A DNA stretch of 45,358 nt from contig JAFLKR010000080.1 of NCBI GenBank assembly GCA_019163135.1, forward strand, positions 1 through 45,358. The letters run 5' to 3'. The DNA comes from Desulfobulbaceae bacterium. Its GTDB lineage: Bacteria > Desulfobacterota > Desulfobulbia > Desulfobulbales > Desulfobulbaceae. How positions within the stretch are numbered: the stretch's first letter is position 1; each line of letters begins with the position of its first letter. Under the pieces are notes generated by a model. It was not told the origin of the DNA and made no database searches. It worked only from the letters and a program-made list of their open reading frames with translations. The translations under genes and the position numbers were made by a program. Below, piece by piece: positions 1 through 8,060 of this stretch.

Positions 1-43
1 GGGCCAAGGCAAGCAGCAGGTGGCGAGTTGCCTTGGCTTTCAT
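1..43 (-). CDS. 5' end of a secreted or lipoprotein gene (truncated by window edge)
   Basis: An ATG on the minus strand at 43-41 opens a frame that runs off the left edge of the window. Its first 14 residues read MKAKATRHLLLALA: a short basic start followed by a hydrophobic run, as in the first part of a signal peptide. A GAGGGA ribosome-binding site lies 8 bases upstream of the ATG. The gene is divergent from lpxK. Only the export signal is visible, so the product cannot be named. Confidence 0.5.
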   Translation of the reverse strand, partial: MKAKATRHLLLALA

Positions 44-176
44 AACTAATCCCTCTTCCGGCCAGACTGGATAACGGTAACAACTTGAGCCTGTGGTGTT
101 TCGTTTCATACCTCGTTCAGTTTTTTTTTGCACAAAAAATGAGGCGGGGCCTAGGGGTGAAACGGCGAGCTTTATC

Positions 177-204
177 TTGATAAAATTTATATATTTTATA
201 TAGT
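177..204 (+). promoter_or_regulatory. Candidate sigma-70 promoter for lpxK
   Basis: TTGATA at 177-182 and TATAGT at 199-204 are separated by 16 bases in a very AT-rich stretch upstream of lpxK. Both boxes are near consensus. An AT-rich gap can give such matches by chance, so this is a moderate call. Confidence 0.4.
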
Positions 205-361
205 TACGTTTAAAGGCGGCGATGCTATGGGATGGATTCCGCCTTCAAGTCTTTTTCTGGTCAATTTATACTGCGCCGTCGCCGCAACGATCCAGGCGCG
301 GTGCCAAAGCATTTCTGTTCAAATATATTTCGGTTCACCTCCCTCCATCTGGTTAACGAAG

Positions 362-1435
362 ATGCAGACAACAAAATTGTATTTCACCTTGGGTAGACCC
401 CTTGCCCCGCTTTACAGTGCCGCGATGCGCCTTCGGGAAACCTGCTATCGCCGCGGGATTTTTAGGTCGCACCGGTTGGATGTGCCAGTGATCAGTGTAG
501 GCAATCTGACCATGGGTGGCACCGGCAAGACCCCGATGGTTCAGTGTCTGGCGCGGTTGCTGCTGGCCCATGGATTTCGTCCGGCAATCATCAGTCGCGG
601 TTATGGCGGTTCAGCCAGGGGGAAGGTCAATCTGGTTTCGGATGGCACCAACCTGCTGCTCGAAGCCCGGGTCGCCGGTGACGAGCCTCGGTTTCTGGCC
701 GAAACCTTGCCCGGTGTCCCGGTGCTGACCGGTATAGTCCGGCGACTACCGGCGCAAATGGCGGTTGAGATGGGGTATGATGTACTGTTGCTTGATGACG
801 GGTTCCAGCACATGCAGATCGCCCGCGACGTCAATATGGTTCTCTTTCACGCGGACCGGTTAGCCGGTAATTCGCGCGTCTTTCCGGGGGGGGAATTGCG
901 GGAACCGGTGGCGGCTCTGCACCGGGCTACCAATTTCATTCTGACCGGTGTCCATGACCGGAACCGGGAGCGGGCACAGCAATTTGCCGCATTGCTCCAG
1001 GCTCGATTCCCGCAGATTCCCCTTGCCCTGACCGGTTATCAGGTAGCCGCAACGGTTCGGCTTTCAACAGACGGCATGATTGAAGAGGTCGACACGGATT
1101 TCCAGATCGAAGATCGGTGTTTCGGCTTTTGCGGCATCGCCAATCCGGAATCTTTTCGCTCTACTCTGGAACAATGCGGATGCACCCTTGCCGGCTTTAT
1201 TCCTCTGGGGGATCATCAGCGATACACTCTTGGTGTCATCGGAAAAATAGCGGCACAGGCGCGCCAGGCAGGTGCAAAGTTTCTGGTAACCACCGAAAAG
1301 GATTTGGTGAAGCTTGGCGATTATGCCGCCGACCTCCCCCTGCCGCTGTTGGGATTGCGCATGGAAGTGACCGTGGATGAGGCTTTAGTGCAGTCAGTCC
1401 TTAACCGGGTGCAGGCTGGGATCCCCTCTTGGTGA
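362..1435 (+). CDS. lpxK: Tetraacyldisaccharide 4'-kinase LpxK
   Basis: LpxK phosphorylates the 4' position of the tetraacyldisaccharide lipid A precursor at the inner membrane. The Walker A segment GNLTMGGTGKTP falls about 47-58 residues from the chosen start, after an amphipathic N-terminal region (LGRPLAPLYSAAMRLRE) of the kind this membrane-associated family has. The LLDDGFQH motif and a late TTEKDLVKL motif are also typical. The frame is open from 227, but the ATG at 362 gives 357 residues, close to family size, and puts the membrane segment at the N-terminus. The ribosome-binding site there is weak, so the start is uncertain. A run of eight G at about 885-893 is a possible sequencing risk, but the frame stays intact. 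lpxC follows after 270 bases. Confidence 0.9.
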   Translation: MQTTKLYFTLGRPLAPLYSAAMRLRETCYRRGIFRSHRLDVPVISVGNLTMGGTGKTPMVQCLARLLLAHGFRPAIISRGYGGSARGKVNLVSDGTNLLLEARVAGDEPRFLAETLPGVPVLTGIVRRLPAQMAVEMGYDVLLLDDGFQHMQIARDVNMVLFHADRLAGNSRVFPGGELREPVAALHRATNFILTGVHDRNRERAQQFAALLQARFPQIPLALTGYQVAATVRLSTDGMIEEVDTDFQIEDRCFGFCGIANPESFRSTLEQCGCTLAGFIPLGDHQRYTLGVIGKIAAQARQAGAKFLVTTEKDLVKLGDYAADLPLPLLGLRMEVTVDEALVQSVLNRVQAGIPSW

Positions 1436-1545
1436 GCAGTCATGATTCCGGTGGGACTGTGTCGAAAATTCAACATTTCCAGAGAGTTTTGCTAAGTGTA
1501 GTTTTTTTGACACGTTTTTCCGGCGGTCCTATTTGCTGGTGGTGG

Positions 1546-1572
1546 TTCACTTTTTTGGTAACCTGCTATAAT
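1546..1572 (+). promoter_or_regulatory. Candidate promoter for lpxC
   Basis: A perfect TATAAT lies at 1567-1572, 133 bases before the lpxC start. The best upstream partner is TTCACT at 1546-1551, with a short 15-base spacer. The 270-base gap between lpxK and lpxC holds no convincing gene, so lpxC probably has its own promoter here. Confidence 0.35.
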
Positions 1573-1705
1573 TGTACAAATTTTAACACAAGGCTGAATA
1601 GTTGCCAAGGTCCCAGGGGTGGTCTGTTTATTGCAAATATAACGATACCTTGTTATTTTCGTTCATTATTTTGGATATCATTCCCCTCAGGCAGGATACA
1701 ATAAA

Positions 1706-2704
1706 ATGGCATCACCCATTGAGCCACATCAATATACTTTGAAACGCGCGGTCAGTTGTTGCGGTGTCGGATTGCATACAGGCCGGACCGTGAACCTGAC
1801 CATCAAGCCTGCCCCGGCCAACTCCGGTATCCAGTTTTTGCGCTCTGATCTGGCTGGTCGTCCGATTATTCCGGCCCGGGTCGAAAAAATCATCGATACC
1901 ACCTTGGCCACCACCATCGGCGACGGGAACCATAAAGTGGCAACCACCGAACATTTGATGGCGGCGCTGCGGGGGTTTGGAATCGACAATGCCTTGGTGG
2001 ATCTGGATTCGCACGAAGTGCCGATCATGGACGGCAGTGCCGGGCCTTTCATCCATCTGCTTAAAAGCAGTGGTCGCCAACGGCAGCAGGCTTTACGCAA
2101 AATTTTACGGATAACCCGACCGCTCAGCCATACCGTCGGCGATAAATCCATCCGGATCGAACCCTACGATGGTTTTAAGGTGACCGGTCGGATTCATTTT
2201 GACGATGCCTGTATCAATGAGCAGCGCTACTCGGTCGAAGTCACCAACGAGCGCTTCTGCAAGGAAATCGCCACCGCCCGAACTTTTGGATTTGTCGAGC
2301 AGGTCGAATACCTCTGGCAGAACGGTTTAGCGTTGGGCGGCACGCTTAATAATGTCATCGCCATTCACTGGGATCGACGTTCCATCCTCAACGAGGATGG
2401 CCTTCGCTTTGATGATGAATTCATTCGGCACAAGGTGCTTGATGTCATCGGCGACATGGCGCTCCTCGGTTCCCCGTTGCTTGGCCATGTCATTGCCGAT
2501 CGTTCTGGCCACAGTCTGCATCTCGGCCTTATGCAGACTATCGTCAACAATCCGGATTGTTGGGAGTATGTAACCTATACGCAAAAAGGAGACGCTTTTT
2601 TTCGTCAGGTCTCCAATTCAACCCAAGCTGCGGGCCATCGTTTTTCCCCTTTTTTCAAATCAGTCGGCGAGGCCATGGCGACTTGTCCGAATTGTGCTGT
2701 TTAA
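1706..2704 (+). CDS. lpxC: UDP-3-O-acyl-N-acetylglucosamine deacetylase LpxC
   Basis: LpxC is the zinc amidase of the committed step of lipid A synthesis, removing acetate from UDP-3-O-acyl-GlcNAc. Zinc ligands of the family are recognisable: H83 in TTEHLMAAL, and H242 and D246 in RHKVLDVIGD. The catalytic region SGHSLHLGLM (H269) is present, as is HEVPIMDGSAGPF near residue 103. The length of 332 residues is about 25 more than the common form. The extra sits at the C-terminus, which ends CPNCAV; two cysteines so close to the end are unusual. The start is preceded by AGGAT. Finding lpxK and lpxC so close gives a small lipid A locus. A clear terminator follows at 2815. Confidence 0.96.
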   Translation: MASPIEPHQYTLKRAVSCCGVGLHTGRTVNLTIKPAPANSGIQFLRSDLAGRPIIPARVEKIIDTTLATTIGDGNHKVATTEHLMAALRGFGIDNALVDLDSHEVPIMDGSAGPFIHLLKSSGRQRQQALRKILRITRPLSHTVGDKSIRIEPYDGFKVTGRIHFDDACINEQRYSVEVTNERFCKEIATARTFGFVEQVEYLWQNGLALGGTLNNVIAIHWDRRSILNEDGLRFDDEFIRHKVLDVIGDMALLGSPLLGHVIADRSGHSLHLGLMQTIVNNPDCWEYVTYTQKGDAFFRQVSNSTQAAGHRFSPFFKSVGEAMATCPNCAV

Positions 2705-2814
2705 AGTTATAATCTCGAATTTCGCTTATGGAGCGAACCGGCCAGCACATCGATAAAAATTTTCTGTAAAAAATACTGCGCCTTGATTCTGGACTCCAGG
2801 ATCCCGCACTCTTG

Positions 2815-2843
2815 AAACCGCCGCCTGTCCCGGCGGTTTTTTG
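2815..2843 (+). terminator. Rho-independent terminator after lpxC
   Basis: A perfect 9-bp stem (AAACCGCCG at 2815-2823 pairing with CGGCGGTTT at 2831-2839) with loop CCTGTCC is followed by more T. It lies about 110 bases after the lpxC stop and separates it from proC. Confidence 0.8.
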
Positions 2844-3055
2844 TTTGCCCCGTGCTCGATTGATTATGAACAACTGTTGTCGGTCATGCTGATCAGGCTT
2901 ATACTGATCGTCGGTGTATGCTCCGGTTTAAGCTGAAATCAGTATTAAAATAGAAGATTTGACAGCTTGTTTTTGATCTTTTTTTCGACGGACCGGCTAC
3001 ATTCGCTTACCATTCTAAATAATTCCAAGAAAAATATTCTTACAGCAGGAGCATT

Positions 3056-3871
3056 ATGACGGCATCATTCGGTACACTAGGGTTTGTCGGCGGCGGCCAG
3101 ATGGCCGAAGCCATGGTCCGCGGCATCCTGGCAGCCGGCCTGGTTACCAAAGAAAAAATTATGGTTGCGGAGCCCAATATTGACAGATGCGAATATCTGC
3201 AGGGCCAATACGGAGTCGGCTGCACCCAGCATGCCGAATCCCTCTGCCGGGCCAGCGATGTCCTGGTGGTGGCGGTCAAACCCCAACAGTCGGAACGGGT
3301 CTTCAACCTCTATCGCTCCTTCATTACCCCCAAGCATCTGCTCATTTCTATTATGGCGGGTGTGCCTTTAAAGGTGCTAGCCGGATATTTCACCGAACCT
3401 GTTCGTCTGATCCGGGTGATGCCTAATACCCCGGCTCTAGTGCTTGCCGGAGCCTCGGCTTTCAGTCCCAACCAGCAGGCCACCAGGGAAGACCGCGTGA
3501 TTGCCGACGCTCTCTTCTCGGCGGTGGGGACCTGTTTCGAGGTACCGGAGAATCTGTTGGACGCGGTGACCGGATTAAGTGGCAGCGGGCCGGGCTATGT
3601 CTTTACCTTCATTGAGGCCCTGATCGACGGCGGCGTGCTCGCCGGCCTGCCCCGGCCGATTGCGGAGCAATTGGCGTTGCAGACCGTCTACGGCTCAGCT
3701 AAACTTGCCCTGGAAACCGGGGAGCCTCCCGCCGTGTTGAAAGGGAAGGTGACCTCACCCGGCGGCACGACCATTACCGGCCTGCAGGTGCTGGAGGCCG
3801 GTGCCTTCCGTGGGGTGGTCATGGGAGCGGTTGAAGCAGCCACCAGGCGTTCCAGGGAGTTAGGGGCATGA
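3056..3871 (+). CDS. proC: Pyrroline-5-carboxylate reductase ProC
   Basis: ProC reduces 1-pyrroline-5-carboxylate to proline with NAD(P)H in the cytosol, the last step of proline synthesis. The N-terminal Rossmann motif GFVGGGQMAEAM binds the dinucleotide. The C-terminal dimerisation half carries the family signature: LSGSGPGYVF near residue 175 and KVTSPGGTT near 231. The length of 271 residues is standard. AGCAGGAGC precedes the ATG at good spacing. The stop codon overlaps the nadK start (ATGA), so the two genes are translationally coupled. Confidence 0.96.
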   Translation: MTASFGTLGFVGGGQMAEAMVRGILAAGLVTKEKIMVAEPNIDRCEYLQGQYGVGCTQHAESLCRASDVLVVAVKPQQSERVFNLYRSFITPKHLLISIMAGVPLKVLAGYFTEPVRLIRVMPNTPALVLAGASAFSPNQQATREDRVIADALFSAVGTCFEVPENLLDAVTGLSGSGPGYVFTFIEALIDGGVLAGLPRPIAEQLALQTVYGSAKLALETGEPPAVLKGKVTSPGGTTITGLQVLEAGAFRGVVMGAVEAATRRSRELGA

Positions 3872-4728
3872 AGGTCGACTACGCGGGCATCATCACCCGC
3901 CCTGAAAGTGTGGAGGTGGAACAGATAGGTAGGGAGGTGGTTGCTTGGTTTGCAGAACGCCACATTAAAGCGGAGCTCAACAGGATTGTGCCTGAAATGG
4001 ATGTGCTGATCGTGCTTGGCGGCGACGGCACCTTGCTGCATGTGGCCAATGAGGCCAGCACTTACCAATTGCCGGTGTTGGGTGTGAATCTCGGCAATCT
4101 CGGGTTTCTAACTGAGGTGGTCGCGAATGAGATGTACGAGGCTCTAGCCACCTTGCTGTCGGGGGATGTCCGTATGGAGAAGCGGATTATGCTCTCGGCG
4201 GCCTATGTCAGCGGAGCGACCGGTGAGACCAGCCGGTCGATTCGCGCTCTTAATGAGGTGGTGATTGTCAAGAAAAGTACCGAGGCGATGATTCGGCTTC
4301 GTTGCTGGGCCGATAGGGAATACGTGACCACCTATCGGGCCGACGGCCTGATTATGGCGACCCCGACCGGATCCACCGCTTACAATCTGTCGGCGGGAGG
4401 GCCGGTGGTGCATGCCGAACTCGATGCGGTGGTGCTGACTCCAATCTGTCCGTTCATGCTGGAGTCGCGGCCGATACTGCTGGGATCGGAGCGTAAGATT
4501 GCCACCCAGTTGCTGGCGCCGGCCGGGCAGGTCAAGGTGATTATCGACGGGGTGCTGCAATGGACCATCACGGAAAATGATTATCTACTGGTGCAGAAGG
4601 CACCCCATCCGCTTTTGATTGTCAGCTCTCCGTGGAAAAGTTATTTCAATATTCTGCGCAATAAGCTCAACTGGGGCGGGGCGTCCGTCGATGTTCCGCT
4701 TCCGGAACAGGTGTGCAAACACTGTTAA
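3868..4728 (+). CDS. nadK: NAD kinase NadK
   Basis: NadK phosphorylates NAD to NADP. The family motifs are visible: GGDGTLLHVANEA (near residue 51) binds nucleotide, NLGNLGFLTEV follows, and ADGLIMATPTGSTAYNLSAGGP covers the conserved substrate loop near residues 156-177. At 286 residues it is a normal size. The start ATG overlaps the proC stop by 4 bases. Pairing with proC is sensible, because ProC uses the NADPH that NadK supplies, although a regulatory link is only inferred. The protein ends CKHC, an odd cysteine pair of unknown meaning. Confidence 0.96.
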   Translation: MKVDYAGIITRPESVEVEQIGREVVAWFAERHIKAELNRIVPEMDVLIVLGGDGTLLHVANEASTYQLPVLGVNLGNLGFLTEVVANEMYEALATLLSGDVRMEKRIMLSAAYVSGATGETSRSIRALNEVVIVKKSTEAMIRLRCWADREYVTTYRADGLIMATPTGSTAYNLSAGGPVVHAELDAVVLTPICPFMLESRPILLGSERKIATQLLAPAGQVKVIIDGVLQWTITENDYLLVQKAPHPLLIVSSPWKSYFNILRNKLNWGGASVDVPLPEQVCKHC

Positions 4729-4780
4729 GGATATACCCACCACCTCTGCAGCAAAACGGCGGTTATTGTAACCCCTGGGT

Positions 4781-6169
4781 TTATTTTTTCCGGCGCTGCA
4801 GGTTATATTTTTTCATCTTGTACTGCAGCAGGCTTTTGGTGATGCCCAGCTGTTCCGCCGCCCTGGCCTGGACATAAGCGGCGTCATCCAAGGCCTTACG
4901 CACCAGTTTTTCCTCAATCCCGTTCAACACTTCAGCCAGACTCAGATTCTCAGGAATAAATTGGTTGAGTTCCAGGCCGGAACTCCATTCATGGGCGTTG
5001 CTCAACTCGCTCGAATCCGGCTGCACGTCTTCGGGTTCGATTTTATTACCATTGCAGAGAATGGCGGCCCGTTCGATGGTGTTCTCTAATTCCCGGACAT
5101 TTCCTTCCCAGGGGAGACTGACCAGCAAGCGGAGCGCTTCCGGGGAGAGGTCGAGCTCCTTCCCTAAATTTTTGCTGTTTTTCTCGATAAAATGGGTCAC
5201 CAGATCGGGGATATCATCGACCCGTTCCCGGAGGGGAGACAGGTGGATATGAATGACATTGAGCCGGTAATAGAGATCTTCGCGGAAATGGCCTTTTTCG
5301 ACTTCATCCTTCAAATCTTTGTTGGTGGCGGCCAGGATGCGGACATTGACCTGCTGGGTGAGATTGCCGCCGACCCGTTCGAAACGTTTTTCCTGCAGCA
5401 CCCGCAACAGCTTGGCTTGCAGTTGGGGCGGCATTTCTCCGATTTCATCGAGAAAAAGGGTGCCGGTATCGGCCAGTTCGAACCGTCCTTTACGCATGGC
5501 GATGGCATCGGTGAAGGCCCCTTTCTCATGACCGAAAAGTTCGCTTTCCAGGAGATGTTCGGAAAGGGCGGCGCAATTGACCGAAATGAAAGGAGCGTCC
5601 TTACGCGGGCTAAGATTATGAATGGCCCGGGCAACCAACTCCTTGCCGGTGCCGGATTCACCGGTGATCAATACCGAGGAGGGGGTCGGGGCCACCTTTT
5701 CGATTAACTGGTAGACCGCGCGCATCGACGGACTTTTGCCGATCATCCCGCCAAAACCGGAGCGCGGGGTCGCTTCATCCCGCAATCGTCTGATTTCCCG
5801 GATCAGGCCATAATGTTCGATGGCCTTGCGGGTACTGGCGAGCAACTGCTGGTTGGAAAAGGGTTTGGCCAGATAGGTGAAGGCACCGAGTCGCATGGCC
5901 TCCACTGCCTTTTCGACCTCGGCATAGGCCGTGATAAGAATAACCGGCAATTCTTTGTTGAACTCTTTGATTTTAGCAAGGAATTCAATGCCGTCCATGC
6001 CCGGCATCTTCATGTCGGAAAGTACGAGGTCTAAGTCGGTGCTGTAAACGATCGGCAGGCCGGCCAAGCCGCTGTTAGCGGTAAAGACCTCAAAGCCCTC
6101 ATCTTTGAGCAGTTCAGCTAAGACGATCTGATAGTTGGGCTCGTCATCGACAATTAGAATGGTATGCAT
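4781..6169 (-). CDS. NtrC-family sigma-54-dependent response regulator
   Basis: This 462-residue protein is a three-domain transcription activator. An N-terminal receiver (residues 1-118) has phosphoacceptor D52 in LVLSDMKMP and K102 in YLAKPF. A sigma-54 AAA+ domain (about 142-370) has Walker A GESGTGKE (170-177), the sigma-54 contact loop GAFTDA (217-222) and Walker B TLFLDEIGEM (237-246). A Fis-type helix-turn-helix sits at about 435-458 (AAEQLGITKSLLQYKMKKY). It would activate sigma-54 promoters once phosphorylated. The partner histidine kinase is not in the window. The gene starts 5 bases after the PHP gene stops, so the two are co-transcribed. Its targets are unknown. Confidence 0.93.
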   Translation of the reverse strand: MHTILIVDDEPNYQIVLAELLKDEGFEVFTANSGLAGLPIVYSTDLDLVLSDMKMPGMDGIEFLAKIKEFNKELPVILITAYAEVEKAVEAMRLGAFTYLAKPFSNQQLLASTRKAIEHYGLIREIRRLRDEATPRSGFGGMIGKSPSMRAVYQLIEKVAPTPSSVLITGESGTGKELVARAIHNLSPRKDAPFISVNCAALSEHLLESELFGHEKGAFTDAIAMRKGRFELADTGTLFLDEIGEMPPQLQAKLLRVLQEKRFERVGGNLTQQVNVRILAATNKDLKDEVEKGHFREDLYYRLNVIHIHLSPLRERVDDIPDLVTHFIEKNSKNLGKELDLSPEALRLLVSLPWEGNVRELENTIERAAILCNGNKIEPEDVQPDSSELSNAHEWSSGLELNQFIPENLSLAEVLNGIEEKLVRKALDDAAYVQARAAEQLGITKSLLQYKMKKYNLQRRKK

Positions 6170-6174
6170 AAGGG

Positions 6175-7047
6175 TTATAGTAAAGAAGAAGGGTTGCGGT
6201 TTCGCCCGTTTTGACGGGCAAGGATGGCGTCAATGATCGAATAAGGCGGACAAACCGTTTGGTCCCGGTCGCCGGCCAGACGGTTGGCGGGCCGGGTGGC
6301 ACCGTGAAAATCGCTACCGCCGGTAACAATCAGATTATTTTGAGCCGCGATGGCTTTAAGTTTTTTCAGAATTTTTCGGGTATGGCTTGGATAGTAGAGT
6401 TCAATACCGTCAAGCCCGCGGAGTGCCAGTTCCCGGATCACCATCGACTGGACGCGCATTTCCTGGTCCAGCGTTCCCGGATGCGCCAGCACCGCCAGCC
6501 CCCCGGAACGATGGATCATATCAATAGTTTCGCTGGCGGAGTAGCTGAAGCGACTCTCCCAGGCAAGCTTATTGCGGCCGAGATATTGACGAAAGGCCGC
6601 ATCAAAGGTGTCGACCACTCCTTTTTCAATCAGCAGCCTGGCTATATGAGGCCGGCCGGTCTGACCACAGCAGGAAATCTTGCTGATTTCTTCGGCGGTG
6701 ATCGCAATCCCCAAGTCCTGCAGTTTTTTTAAAATGGAGGCATTTCGTTTAGCCCGGCCCTGCTGCAAGGGCAGCAGCCATTGATGGAGGCCAGGGTCAG
6801 ACGGGTCAATGCCGTAGCCGAGGATATGCAGGGTATATTGCCGCAGGGTTGTGCTGATCTCCACTCCTGTCAAAATGGTGATACCGACCTGCTTGCCCAG
6901 TCGTTGCACTTCCTCGACCCCTTCCACTGTATCGTGATCGGTGAGCGCCAACCCTTCGAGGCCGTTGGCCACGGCCATTTCGATCAGTTCTGCCGGGGTT
7001 GAACTGCCGTCGGAGTAGATGGAGTGGGTATGCAGATCTATACACAT
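6175..7047 (-). CDS. PHP-domain phosphoesterase (TrpH/YciV, RNase AM type)
   Basis: This 290-residue PHP-superfamily metal-dependent phosphoesterase has the metal-binding motifs in order: DLHTHS (4-9), TDHD (36-39), GVEIS (61-65), GRPHIAR (131-137), LAHP (187-190) and GGSDFHG (243-249). Length and motif set match the TrpH/YciV group. Characterised members of that group hydrolyse 3',5'-nucleoside bisphosphates or act as 5'-3' exoribonucleases that trim rRNA ends. Which activity applies here cannot be told from sequence. No strong ribosome-binding site precedes the ATG. The sigma-54 activator gene follows after 5 bases, probably in one transcript. Confidence 0.88.
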   Translation of the reverse strand: MCIDLHTHSIYSDGSSTPAELIEMAVANGLEGLALTDHDTVEGVEEVQRLGKQVGITILTGVEISTTLRQYTLHILGYGIDPSDPGLHQWLLPLQQGRAKRNASILKKLQDLGIAITAEEISKISCCGQTGRPHIARLLIEKGVVDTFDAAFRQYLGRNKLAWESRFSYSASETIDMIHRSGGLAVLAHPGTLDQEMRVQSMVIRELALRGLDGIELYYPSHTRKILKKLKAIAAQNNLIVTGGSDFHGATRPANRLAGDRDQTVCPPYSIIDAILARQNGRNRNPSSLL

Positions 7048-7108
7048 GGGGAACAGGTCGGGTAAGGGACGAAGGGGGAATGCATATCCGGGAGCAAAAA
7101 TCCCGATG

Positions 7109-7123
7109 CTAATAGCCTATTAG
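7109..7123. promoter_or_regulatory. Perfect short palindrome between divergent genes (candidate operator)
   Basis: CTAATAG at 7109-7115 and CTATTAG at 7117-7123 form a perfect 7-bp inverted repeat with a 1-base centre. It lies in the 194-base gap between the divergent PHP gene and CbbQ-type gene. Its position about 60 bases upstream of the PHP start fits an operator for a dimeric regulator. The regulator is unknown. Confidence 0.3.
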
Positions 7124-7177
7124 TTTAATCATGCCGACTTCTTTGTGCAATAACCAAATGAAATCGCCATAAAAACA

Positions 7178-7205
7178 TTGGCTTGTCAACCACGGCACCC
7201 ATAAT
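7178..7205 (+). promoter_or_regulatory. Candidate promoter of the CbbQ/CbbO-type operon
   Basis: TTGGCT (7178-7183) and CATAAT (7200-7205) are spaced by 16 bases and end 36 bases before the ATPase start. The -10 box matches consensus in five of six positions and the -35 box in four. Confidence 0.4.
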
Positions 7206-7241
7206 TATTATTGAGGCAAATACCATTTCAGGGAGAGGCCT

Positions 7242-8054
7242 ATGCCAGGACGACAATTGCGAATCGACGAATACAGAATTGAACAAGAACCCTATTATTT
7301 ACCTACCGGTGAGGAGGTCGCTATTGCTGAGGCTGCCTATCGTGAAGGGGTGCCCCTGCTGTTGAAGGGGCCCACCGGTTGCGGCAAGACCAGATTCATC
7401 CAATACCTCGCCTGGAGGCTGCAACGTCCGTTGATCACGGTGTCCTGCCACGACGATCTCTCCACCAGCGATCTGGTCGGCCGATATCTGATCCGGTCTG
7501 GAGAAGCGGTGTGGACCGACGGCCCATTGACCATGGCGGTCCGCTCGGGAGCCATCTGTTACCTGGACGAGATTGTCGAGGCTCGCAAAGATACCACGGT
7601 GGTAATTCATCCGCTCGCCGATGATCGGCGCCAGCTCCCCATCGAAAAACGGGGCGAGCTCCTGACCGCGCCGTCGGAGTTCATGCTGGCAGTTTCCTAC
7701 AATCCCGGCTACCAAAGTGTGTTGAAGGATCTCAAGGCTTCCACCCGGCAACGGTTTATCGCCCTGAGTTTTGATTACCCGATCCCGGAGAAAGAAACCG
7801 AAATTGTGTGTAAAGAAGGCGGATTGGGGGTGGAGGTCGCCCGGCCACTGGTCAAGTTGGCGGCCATGACCAGGACCTTGAAGGATTCGGGGCTGGCGGA
7901 AGGGGCGTCAACCCGTCTGCTCATCCAGGCCGGCAAATTGATCACCAGGGGCATCCCGGTACCAACCGCCTGTCGGGCCGCGATCAGTGAGGCCCTGACC
8001 GATGATCAGGAGTTGCTGGCCGCCCTTGATGAAATGGTTAGCTCGCTTTTCTGA
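7242..8054 (+). CDS. MoxR-class AAA+ ATPase of the CbbQ/NirQ/NorQ group
   Basis: This 270-residue AAA+ ATPase has Walker A GPTGCGKT (43-50), Walker B AICYLDE (104-110), a sensor-1 asparagine in SYNPGY (near 154) and an arginine-rich TRQRF (168-172). The tail after residue 180 matches the CbbQ/NirQ/NorQ C-terminal domain. Characterised members (CbbQ, NorQ) assemble as hexamers with a VWA protein (CbbO, NorD) and remodel or activate a client metalloenzyme, Rubisco or nitric oxide reductase. Here the VWA partner is the next gene, 6 bases downstream. No Rubisco or NO reductase gene is in the window, so the client is unknown. GGGAGAGG precedes the ATG. Confidence 0.9.
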   Translation: MPGRQLRIDEYRIEQEPYYLPTGEEVAIAEAAYREGVPLLLKGPTGCGKTRFIQYLAWRLQRPLITVSCHDDLSTSDLVGRYLIRSGEAVWTDGPLTMAVRSGAICYLDEIVEARKDTTVVIHPLADDRRQLPIEKRGELLTAPSEFMLAVSYNPGYQSVLKDLKASTRQRFIALSFDYPIPEKETEIVCKEGGLGVEVARPLVKLAAMTRTLKDSGLAEGASTRLLIQAGKLITRGIPVPTACRAAISEALTDDQELLAALDEMVSSLF

Positions 8055-8060
8055 ACCGCC

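Noticed and set aside
885-893. Frameshift in the G8 run of lpxK
   Set aside because: The reading frame and LpxK motifs continue intact on both sides.
1429-1704. Open frame of 91 codons between lpxK and lpxC
   Set aside because: It overlaps the lpxK end, has no ribosome-binding site, reads through the likely lpxC promoter, and resembles no family.
2959-3003. Promoter for proC starting at TTGACA 2959-2964
   Set aside because: The -35 box is perfect, but no acceptable -10 box is found at 16-18 bases.
4729-4780. Terminator between the convergent nadK and sigma-54 activator genes
   Set aside because: GGTTA-TTG-TAACC followed by T-rich sequence is too short and poorly placed to support a call.
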